Assembly (NCBI GenBank): GCA_000432015.1
Contig: HF985411.1
Span: 1 to 5,555, forward strand
Origin: Clostridium sp. CAG:1024
GTDB taxonomy: Bacteria > Bacillota > Clostridia > Christensenellales > CAG-138
Reading direction: 5' to 3'
Length of the DNA stretch: 5,555 nt
Each line of letters begins with the position of its first letter. Position 1 is the stretch's first letter. The notes under the pieces were generated by a model. The model ran no database searches, was not told the origin of the DNA, and saw nothing but the letters and a program-made list of their open reading frames with translations. Positions 1-4,816 of this stretch are shown piece by piece. The position numbers and the translations under genes are program-made.

Positions 1-244
1 TTCCGACGTCGATAAAGTACGCGTCAAGCAGCGCAGGTTCGCCGTTTGCGCCGGGGATCGGCGTTGCGCTCGGCGGAGCCTTTGACGGCGCGGGAGGCGT
101 AGCGTCGCCGCCCGTAAGATAATAATACGCAAGCAGCCCCGCTGTGAGCAGCAGCAGGGCAAATACCAGCAGTCGCACCAGCCAGGCCGGCACGGCCCGA
201 CGCTTTGTTTCATTCAGTTCATCCCAAATCTCATCTCGTTGCAT
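1..244 (-). CDS. Membrane-anchored ComEC-like MBL-fold protein, N-terminal fragment
   Basis: Translating the minus strand from the ATG at 244-242 gives 81 open codons running off the window edge. Residues 1-19 are charged and probably cytoplasmic. Residues 20-43 form one hydrophobic membrane segment rich in Leu and Ala, ending in YYYL. Residues 44-70 are a Pro/Ala/Ser/Thr linker (TPPAPSKAPPSATPIPG). The last residues, LLDAYFIDVG, match the first beta strand of ComEC/Rec2-type metallo-beta-lactamase domains, where the family continues with QGD before the metal-binding HxHxDH motif. By family knowledge, such proteins are extracytoplasmic hydrolases, often annotated as competence proteins; many are not involved in DNA uptake. 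The metal ligands lie outside the window, so catalysis is unproven. A GGGAG at 261-257 lies 12 bases before the ATG, which is long for an SD. The gene is divergent from xdhC. I am confident it is a real gene and moderately confident of the fold. Confidence 0.72.
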   Translation of the reverse strand, partial: MQRDEIWDELNETKRRAVPAWLVRLLVFALLLLTAGLLAYYYLTGGDATPPAPSKAPPSATPIPGANGEPALLDAYFIDVG

Positions 245-250
245 AAAAAC

Positions 251-256
251 AGTATA
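251..256 (-). promoter_or_regulatory. Candidate -10 box for the MBL-fold gene
   Basis: Read on the minus strand, 256-251 is TATACT, close to the sigma-A -10 consensus, and it lies only 7 bases before the ATG at 244. The hexamer 17 bases upstream is TTTTCT, a poor -35. If used, transcription would start at or next to the ATG and the mRNA would be leaderless. The box may simply be an AT-rich coincidence. Confidence 0.25.
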
Positions 257-296
257 CTCCCAAAACCGACAAAAGAAAAGCGGCGGCAAGAATCCC

Positions 297-325
297 TTGC
301 AAGACGCTGCGGCGTTTGCTATTCT
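297..325 (+). promoter_or_regulatory. Candidate sigma-A promoter for the xdhC-family gene
   Basis: TTGCAA (297-302) and TATTCT (320-325) are exactly 17 bases apart, and TG at 317-318 gives an extended -10 (TGC-TATTCT). Each hexamer matches its consensus at four of six positions. Transcription would begin near 332, leaving a leader of about 97 bases before the ATG at 429. Short inverted repeats overlap the -35 region: GCAAG (286-290) with CTTGC (296-300), and the palindrome CTTGCAAG (296-303). These could be an operator, but they are too short to be sure. Confidence 0.42.
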
Positions 326-417
326 GAAAGAAAAAAACGTGCGGTTTCGCATGAAACGGGCAGGCATAAACCGACGCGGTTTTGTTAAAAACATAAACGG
401 GATTTCGTTAAAGCAAA

Positions 418-423
418 GGGAGG
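418..423 (+). promoter_or_regulatory. Shine-Dalgarno sequence deciding the xdhC start
   Basis: GGGAGG lies 5 bases before the ATG at 429 and is part of the purine run AAAGGGAGG (415-423). No comparable site precedes the other in-frame ATGs further upstream (for example at 351), and the candidate promoter lies inside the longest reading frame. Translation therefore most likely starts at 429. Confidence 0.85.
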
Positions 424-428
424 AAACG

Positions 429-1448
429 ATGAAGGAATTGTATGAAGCGATTGCGAAACGGCTTCGCAACGGAGAATCCGTCGTGCTTGCGACCGTCCTG
501 AAATCCAGCGGGTCGACACCGCGCGGCGCGGGCGCGCAGATGCTCGTGTTTGAAAACGGCACGACCATGGGGACCGTCGGCGGCGGGACAGTAGAATACG
601 AAACGGGAAAGCTGGGAGTTACGCTGCTGCGGGAAAAACGCTCCGAGGTAAAGCGGTATCAGCTGACGAATGACCAGGTGGCCGATCTCGGCATGATCTG
701 CGGCGGGCGGGTCACGGTCGCGCTCCAGTATATTCCGGCCTCCGACGTTCGCTTTGAAACGCTGTTTTCCGATGCGGCGAATCTCTGTTCAAAAAACGAG
801 GACGCTTGGCTGATCCTTCGCATCACAGATAACGGAACGGCGTTTGAGACGGCCATTTCTGATGGTAACGAAGTCAGCTGCACGCGGGCCTTCACGATTG
901 CGGATGTCCGCCCATACCTGTGGAACAAAGCCGTGTATGAGACGGGAGAGACCGCATGGTTCTGTATGCCGATCGCGGTGGCGGGACGCACATATGTTTT
1001 CGGCGGAGGACATGTGGCGCAGAAGCTCGTTCCCCTGCTGAGCTTTCTGCACTACTCCGTGACCGTCGTTGACGATCGGCCGGAGTTTTGCAATGCGGAG
1101 ATTTTTCCAGATGCGGAGGCTTGCCGGGTCATCGACAGCTTTGACGACGCGTTATCCGGGTTCGACATTGGCGTAGGCGATGAGATCGTCATTATGACGC
1201 GCGGCCATCAATCGGATTATGAGGTCGTCGAGCAGGCGCTGAAAACGAACGCGGCATATATCGGCTGTATCGGAAGCCACCACAAAGTAGCGTTGACACG
1301 CAAACGGCTGCTTGCGGCGGGGTATTCCGAGCAAGAGCTTTCGCGGCTTCACGCACCCATCGGACTGCCCATTCGCGCCGAGACGCCGGAGGAGATCGCC
1401 GTAAGCGTTGCGGCGGAGATGATCCGCTGCCGTGCCGAGCGGCATTGA
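429..1448 (+). CDS. XdhC/CoxI-family molybdenum hydroxylase maturation factor
   Basis: A 339-residue protein with the two-domain layout of the XdhC family. In characterised members this family binds molybdenum cofactor, promotes its sulfuration and delivers it to xanthine dehydrogenase-type molybdenum hydroxylases in the cytoplasm. The N-terminal XdhC/CoxI domain (about 1-105) shows ATVLKSSGSTPRGAGAQML (21-39), GTVGGGTVEYE (48-58) and LGMICGGRV (87-95); Cys91 is the conserved Cys of the CGG motif. The C-terminal Rossmann domain (about 185-335) opens with the nucleotide-binding loop FGGGHVAQ (191-198), followed by VTVVDDRPEF (211-220), MTRGHQSDYEV (256-266) and YIGCIGSHHK (277-286), and ends with the typical LHAPIGLPIRAETPEEIAVS (307-326). 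Length and motifs look complete, with no sign of decay. No hydroxylase subunit or molybdopterin gene is in the window, so its client enzyme lies elsewhere. The frame stays open upstream to 144, but that stretch overlaps the divergent gene and the promoter and is not coding. The specific subtype (xdhC or the selenium-dependent hydroxylase version) is not certain, so no symbol is given. Confidence 0.93.
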   Translation: MKELYEAIAKRLRNGESVVLATVLKSSGSTPRGAGAQMLVFENGTTMGTVGGGTVEYETGKLGVTLLREKRSEVKRYQLTNDQVADLGMICGGRVTVALQYIPASDVRFETLFSDAANLCSKNEDAWLILRITDNGTAFETAISDGNEVSCTRAFTIADVRPYLWNKAVYETGETAWFCMPIAVAGRTYVFGGGHVAQKLVPLLSFLHYSVTVVDDRPEFCNAEIFPDAEACRVIDSFDDALSGFDIGVGDEIVIMTRGHQSDYEVVEQALKTNAAYIGCIGSHHKVALTRKRLLAAGYSEQELSRLHAPIGLPIRAETPEEIAVSVAAEMIRCRAERH

Positions 1449-1460
1449 CAGATGCGACAG

Positions 1461-1505
1461 AGAGGCCGTTCCGCTCGAAGAAACGGCCTTTGCAGCATAC
1501 CTGCA
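1461..1505 (+). terminator. Probable terminator after xdhC: two adjacent hairpins
   Basis: Starting 13 bases after the stop codon, AGGCCGTT (1463-1470) pairs with AACGGCCT (1482-1489) around an 11-base loop. A G-U and an A-U pair extend the stem to 10 bp. A second small hairpin follows at once: TGCAG (1491-1495), a 5-base loop, then CTGCA (1501-1505). The T-run after the first stem is short (TTT) and partly used by the stem; a T-rich stretch appears at 1514-1522, after the second hairpin. The structure is clear, but its efficiency as an intrinsic terminator is uncertain. Confidence 0.55.
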
Positions 1506-1533
1506 CGTTCCCCTTTTTCTTTGCCCGATTTTA

Positions 1534-1542
1534 TGATATACT
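1534..1542 (+). promoter_or_regulatory. Extended -10 promoter of the DUF1538/PII operon
   Basis: TGATATACT is a TGn-TATACT extended -10 element in an AT-rich stretch (1527-1557). The hexamer 17 bases upstream (TTTTTC, 1514-1519) is a poor -35, which extended -10 promoters tolerate. Transcription would begin near 1549, giving about 84 bases of leader to the CTG at 1633 but only about 9 to the GTG at 1558. Confidence 0.5.
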
Positions 1543-1617
1543 TATTTTTGTAAAATTGTGTATCGTGCTTTGCCGGATAAACGCACAGAGTTCGAAGGCA
1601 GGTGCAGTGTAGAGGAT

Positions 1618-1624
1618 AAGGGGG
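1618..1624 (+). promoter_or_regulatory. Shine-Dalgarno sequence pointing to a CTG start
   Basis: AAGGGGG differs from AAGGAGG at one base, which would still pair as G-U with 16S rRNA. It sits 8 bases before the CTG at 1633-1635, ideal spacing. The other in-frame candidates (GTG 1558, TTG 1570, TTG 1657) have no purine-rich sequence at a suitable distance. No in-frame ATG lies upstream of the first membrane segment. Confidence 0.6.
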
Positions 1625-1632
1625 ATTCAACG

Positions 1633-3171
1633 CTGGGAAAAAGTCGAACCATTCTGTTGGAGAAGCTGAAAGAATCGCTCGCGTCGGTTTTGCCAATCAC
1701 GGGCATTGTGTTTCTGCTTTGCTTTACCGTCGTACCCGTTCCGACGGATATTCTCATGGCGTTTGTGGTCGGCGCAGTGCTGCTGATCCTCGGCATGGGA
1801 CTGTTCACGCTTGGCACGGACCTTGCCATGACGCCGATCGGAGAGCAGGTCGGCGCCGCAATCACAAAATCAAGAAAGATATGGTTTATCGTACTGATCT
1901 GCTTTGTTGTCGGCATGATCATTACGATCGCAGAGCCTGATCTGCAAGTGCTCGCCGGGCAGGTGCCGAATATCCCGAACCTCGTCATCATACTGACCGT
2001 GGCGGTCGGCGTCGGCATTTTTCTCGTGATCGCACTGCTGCGCATCGTGTTCCGCATCAAGCTGACATATCTGCTGATCGGGTTTTATGTGTTTGTGTTC
2101 GTACTCGCGCAGTTCGTGCCGTCGGAGTTTCTTGCTGTAGCCTTTGACTCCGGAGGCGTTACGACCGGCCCCATGACGGTCCCGTTTATTATGGCGCTGG
2201 GTGTCGGCGCTGCGGCTATCCGTACTGACCGAGAGGCGGAAAACGACAGCTTCGGCCTTGTTGCGCTCTGCTCCATCGGGCCGATTCTGTCCGTGCTGAT
2301 TCTCGGGCTTATCTTTCGCCCGGAGGCGGCGGAGAGCGCCTATACGCCCGTTGTGATACCGGCCTTTGAAAACTCCAGAGAACTGTGGCGTTATTTTTCC
2401 TCGTCGTTCCCGGAGTATTTGAAAGAAGTGCTGCTGGCGCTGCTGCCCATTCTTTTGTTCTTTGCCCTGTTTCAGGTCACGGTCATTCGTCTGAAGCGCG
2501 GGCCGCTGATTCGCATCGGGATCGGCCTTGTGTATACCTTCGTTGGCCTTGTACTGTTTTTGACCGGCGTGAATGTCGGGTTTATGCCGGTCGGCAACTA
2601 TATCGGGAGCCAGCTTGGCGGGTTGGGCTATCATTGGATCATCATTCCGATCGGCATGGTCATCGGTTATTTTATCGTAGCGGCAGAGCCGGCGGTGCAT
2701 GTGCTCAACAAGCAGGTCTATGAATTGACCTCCGGCGCGATCCCGCCCAAAGCGCTGTCAACCAGCCTGTCCATCGGTGTGAGCGCGTCGGTCGGGCTTG
2801 CCATGCTCCGCATTGTTTTGGATATTCCGATCCTGGCGTTTCTGCTGCCGGGGTATTTGATTGCGATCGTGCTGTCGTTTTTCGTCCCGCCGATCTTTAC
2901 AGCGATCGCCTTTGACTCGGGCGGCGTTGCATCGGGGCCCATGACCGCAACGTTCCTGCTGCCGCTTGCAATGGGCGCGTGCGCTGCGATGGGCGGGAAT
3001 ATTGTGGAGAATGCGTTCGGCATCGTGGCCATGGTCGCTATGACGCCGCTCATCACCATTCAGCTTCTCGGCGTGGTATTCAGCATCCGTGAGAAGAAGC
3101 AGCGCACGGAGCAGTCGGCGGAAAAGGCGCCGACAGAGGAGAATCTGATCGAACTGGAGGCCGACGAATGA
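1633..3171 (+). CDS. DUF1538 family membrane permease, two-repeat (UmpA/UmpB-fused type)
   Basis: From the CTG at 1633 this is a 512-residue integral membrane protein; from the GTG at 1558 it would be 537. I recognise two DUF1538 units in one chain, about 10-230 and 263-487. Each has about seven hydrophobic segments and the same signatures in the same order: a KE-containing amphipathic stretch before LPI, then AEPDLQVL (100-107) or AEPAVHVL (351-358), then AFDSGGVTTGPMTVPF (170-185) or AFDSGGVASGPMTATF (426-441). The acidic residues in these motifs (Glu101, Asp172, Glu352, Asp428) lie in or next to membrane segments and are candidates for ion or substrate binding. From memory, paired DUF1538 proteins called UmpA and UmpB were reported in a halophile to act together as a sodium/proton antiporter; the substrate here is unproven. 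A charged tail (486-512) probably faces the cytoplasm. The stop codon overlaps the start of the PII-like gene. CTG is preferred because of its SD, and because residues encoded by 1558-1632 are polar and precede a normal family N terminus. Confidence 0.88.
   Translation: MGKSRTILLEKLKESLASVLPITGIVFLLCFTVVPVPTDILMAFVVGAVLLILGMGLFTLGTDLAMTPIGEQVGAAITKSRKIWFIVLICFVVGMIITIAEPDLQVLAGQVPNIPNLVIILTVAVGVGIFLVIALLRIVFRIKLTYLLIGFYVFVFVLAQFVPSEFLAVAFDSGGVTTGPMTVPFIMALGVGAAAIRTDREAENDSFGLVALCSIGPILSVLILGLIFRPEAAESAYTPVVIPAFENSRELWRYFSSSFPEYLKEVLLALLPILLFFALFQVTVIRLKRGPLIRIGIGLVYTFVGLVLFLTGVNVGFMPVGNYIGSQLGGLGYHWIIIPIGMVIGYFIVAAEPAVHVLNKQVYELTSGAIPPKALSTSLSIGVSASVGLAMLRIVLDIPILAFLLPGYLIAIVLSFFVPPIFTAIAFDSGGVASGPMTATFLLPLAMGACAAMGGNIVENAFGIVAMVAMTPLITIQLLGVVFSIREKKQRTEQSAEKAPTEENLIELEADE
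1660..3093 (+). repeat. Internal duplication in the DUF1538 protein (two halves)
   Basis: The segments encoded by about 1660-2322 and 2419-3093 are divergent copies of one unit. The best-matched blocks are at 2140-2187 and 2908-2955, encoding the FDSGG-GPMT motif, of which 12 of 16 residues are identical. The duplication is old: similarity is clear in protein but patchy in DNA. Confidence 0.85.
3156..3160 (+). promoter_or_regulatory. Shine-Dalgarno sequence of the PII-like gene inside the DUF1538 end
   Basis: GGAGG lies 7 bases before the ATG at 3168, within the last codons of the membrane protein gene. With the overlapping ATGA (3168-3171), this indicates that ribosomes ending the first gene can reinitiate on the second. 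Confidence 0.85.
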
Positions 3172-3860
3172 ACGACTTTCGCTTATTGATTGCAATTGTC
3201 CGAAGGGATCAGGGAAAAGCATACAGGGAGTTTTTGGTGCATTCCGGCGCAAAGCGCGTCATGGCAAGCCTCTGCAACGGCACGGCCAGCAAGAGCATGC
3301 TTGACTATCTCGGCATTGAAAAGACGGAAAAACTCATGCTGAAAACCATGCTGAGCGCCAGAACCGCGCGCAGACTTCAGCGTCAGCTCATAGAGGTCAT
3401 GGGCATCGATGTGCCCGGCAACGGCATTTCCATGACGATCCCGGTCGGCAGCATCGGCGGCGTTTCAAGTATGCAGTATCTTGTGAGCGGACAGGAAATC
3501 GAGCAGGAAGAGGTGAAAAAAGTGAGCGAGTATCCCTATGCATTGATCATAACGATCGCGGACAAGGGCAACGTGGACATCATCATGGATGCCGCGCGGA
3601 GCGCGGGCGCACGAGGCGGCACGGTCATAGCGGCAAGAGGGACCGGCGCAGAAATGCAGGCTAGATTCTTTGGCATCTCCATCGGGGAAGAGAAGGAGAT
3701 CGTCTATATCGTTGCGAAAAAAGCGGAAAAGGCCGCTATCATGCAGGCGATCATGGCCAAGGCCGGGCCGAATTCGGAGGCACACGGCGTCCTATTCTCG
3801 CTTCCGGTGGACAGCATCGCAGGCCTGCGCAGCGTTGCCGAGCATGAGGAGGAAGCGTAA
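3168..3860 (+). CDS. Tandem two-domain PII-like (GlnB-superfamily) regulator
   Basis: A 230-residue cytoplasmic protein made of two PII-like ferredoxin folds, about 4-99 and 124-220, joined by an acidic linker (about 105-122). The copies line up along their whole length: a first strand (FRLLIAIV / YALIITIA), a helix ending in SGAK or AGAR, a loop with NGTA or RGTG, then LGIEKTEKLML or ISIGEEKEIVYIV, a second helix, and a closing strand ending IPVGSIGGV or LPVDSIAGL. Repeat 2 keeps the usual PII look (GARGGTVIAARGTG, 147-160; FSLPVDSIAGL, 210-220). Repeat 1 has lost the GG-T-I signature. Neither has the YRGAEY T-loop sequence of classic GlnB/GlnK, and the RxGDGK loop that holds ATP phosphates is not recognisable, so ligand preference probably differs. 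PII and PII-like proteins bind nucleotides or other small ligands and often gate a neighbouring transporter. The 4-base overlap with the DUF1538 gene makes that permease the obvious partner, by inference. Fold confidence is high; ligand and exact role are unknown. Confidence 0.85.
   Translation: MNDFRLLIAIVRRDQGKAYREFLVHSGAKRVMASLCNGTASKSMLDYLGIEKTEKLMLKTMLSARTARRLQRQLIEVMGIDVPGNGISMTIPVGSIGGVSSMQYLVSGQEIEQEEVKKVSEYPYALIITIADKGNVDIIMDAARSAGARGGTVIAARGTGAEMQARFFGISIGEEKEIVYIVAKKAEKAAIMQAIMAKAGPNSEAHGVLFSLPVDSIAGLRSVAEHEEEA
3177..3827 (+). repeat. Internal duplication in the PII-like protein (two halves)
   Basis: The segments encoded by 3177-3464 and 3537-3827 (96 and 97 residues) are diverged copies of one PII-like domain. 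The nearly equal lengths and the shared PV-SI-G ending, in the same register, support duplication rather than two unrelated domains. Confidence 0.75.
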
Positions 3861-3928
3861 GCGAGGCCGGAACTGTCATGATGCAAACAGCGCCTGAATC
3901 GCGCTGGGGTTGAGACGCGAATCAAAAT

Positions 3929-3961
3929 AACGGGTCGAGGCATAATGCTTCGACCCGTTTT
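3929..3961. terminator. Bidirectional intrinsic terminator between convergent operons
   Basis: The arm 3929-3941 (AACGGGTCGAGGC) pairs with 3947-3959 (GCTTCGACCCGTT) through 13 bp with one G-U, around the 5-base loop ATAAT. On the plus strand the stem runs into TTTT (3958-3961), ending the DUF1538/PII transcript 69 bases after its stop codon. On the minus strand the stem is followed by ATTTTGAT (complement of 3928-3921), so it can also end the pgi/GNAT transcript, 17-19 bases beyond that stop codon. Confidence 0.88.
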
Positions 3962-3977
3962 GCGCTTGCGGTCTTTC

Positions 3978-4814
3978 TCAAAACTCTTCCGGACAATATG
4001 CGGTTCGCCCAGAACCCTCGGCAGAATGATCCGATCCGGCGGAAAGCGCCATTAACTGAGCGTGCCGCTTTCCGTTCAAAGGCAGGTCGGGTGGGAGCAT
4101 CGCATCAAGACCGGCCGGCATTCCCTGCAGCAGCCGCAAATACGCGTCCGTGTCCTCGGCAAAGACTTCTTCTGCACGGTTTTCGGCACGATTGAAGAAA
4201 GCATAGCCGAGCATCCGTTCGGCGGACGTGAGCACGACGAGCTCCGCACCGTCAGAACGAAGCTCTCCGATCCGGGATTGCATGGCCTCGGGCGTGCGGC
4301 AGGGCGCGAAGTCATAGCGCATCGCGCAGCGCGTATAGCAGCCCAGCAGCGATTTCGCGTCCGGCTCGGACACCATGGGAAGCGGAGAACCGCCAACTGT
4401 ACGAACGCGCAGCGATTCCGCGCAAACGATATAGCCAAGCCCTGTGTAGATCGTGGGATCAACGGGGGAGAGAACGAGAAGTTCAGCGCCGGACGCCGCT
4501 GCGATTTCACGGATCCGCTGCATGGCGAGCCGCATGTAGCCGCGGCGCTCCGCATCCTTGCGCGTTGCGACGCCGCCGACCATGAGCGAAAGCCGCGGCT
4601 TTCCTGCGATGGAGAGCGGGAGAAGTCTGCCGTGCGCCATGCTGACGAGCTGCTCCGTACCGTTGCTCGACAAAAAGACGCCTGCCGACAGCGCAGGCAC
4701 GAAGCGTTCCGAAAAATACCAGTCGCAGAATGCGTCGGAGTCCTCGAACCGCTCCTGCCAAAGCCTTCGGCAGGCGGGAATGTCATATTGTATGAGCGCT
4801 CGATCCGTGACCAT
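3978..4814 (-). CDS. Eis-like GNAT family N-acetyltransferase
   Basis: A 278-residue protein with an Eis-type GNAT N-terminal half. Residues 16-38 (RRLWQERFEDSDAFCDWYF and following) match the opening helix of this subfamily. The acetyl-CoA-binding motif A is at 79-98: VGGVATRKDAERRGYMRLAM, with the pyrophosphate-binding R-RGY around 90-93. SPVDPTIYTGLGYIV (116-130) corresponds to the IYG..GY segment that carries the catalytic Tyr in mycobacterial Eis; Tyr123 is the candidate. Residues about 150-245 look like the second GNAT-like domain (LGYAFFNRAENRAEEVFAED). The protein is much shorter than the roughly 400 residues of Eis, so the SCP2-like third domain is absent or vestigial, yet it still ends in Phe (CPEEF). 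Such enzymes transfer acetyl groups to amines; the natural substrate is unknown and aminoglycosides should not be assumed. The ATG lies 2 bases after the pgi stop with no convincing SD, so translation probably depends on coupling to pgi. The frame is intact. Confidence 0.85.
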   Translation of the reverse strand: MVTDRALIQYDIPACRRLWQERFEDSDAFCDWYFSERFVPALSAGVFLSSNGTEQLVSMAHGRLLPLSIAGKPRLSLMVGGVATRKDAERRGYMRLAMQRIREIAAASGAELLVLSPVDPTIYTGLGYIVCAESLRVRTVGGSPLPMVSEPDAKSLLGCYTRCAMRYDFAPCRTPEAMQSRIGELRSDGAELVVLTSAERMLGYAFFNRAENRAEEVFAEDTDAYLRLLQGMPAGLDAMLPPDLPLNGKRHAQLMALSAGSDHSAEGSGRTAYCPEEF

Positions 4815-4816
4815 GC

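Noticed and set aside
144..428. An N-terminal extension of the xdhC frame by 95 residues.
   Set aside because: It overlaps the divergent MBL-fold gene, spans the candidate promoter, has low-complexity Ser/Arg-rich sequence, and the strong SD with family-like N terminus is at 429.
351..428. An alternative in-frame ATG at 351 for xdhC, or a short leader peptide.
   Set aside because: No SD precedes it; the encoded 26 residues are basic and unlike XdhC starts. With no stop before 429 it cannot be a separate leader peptide.
1549..1632. A riboswitch or attenuator in the leader of the DUF1538 operon.
   Set aside because: The leader is only about 84 bases, with no convincing stem pairing, no terminator-like hairpin and no riboswitch core that I recognise.
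1542..2060. A 172-codon minus-strand frame opposite the start of the DUF1538 gene.
   Set aside because: It is Met/Thr/Ser-rich antisense of membrane codons, has no recognisable family and crosses the promoter region.
1870..2700. A 276-codon minus-strand open frame opposite the DUF1538 gene.
   Set aside because: Composition is dominated by Asp, His, Arg and Gln, typical of the antisense of hydrophobic codons; it has no domain, and the plus-strand protein is clearly real.
3889..3905. A small inverted repeat (AGCGC/GCGCT) between the PII-like stop codon and the terminator.
   Set aside because: It has only 5 bp with a 7-base loop in GC-rich sequence, which is expected by chance, and no adjacent T-run.
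4076..4786. A 236-codon minus-strand frame in another register within the GNAT gene.
   Set aside because: It is Arg/Ser/Pro-rich with no family likeness, while the overlapping frame has full GNAT motifs; it is a GC-driven shadow.
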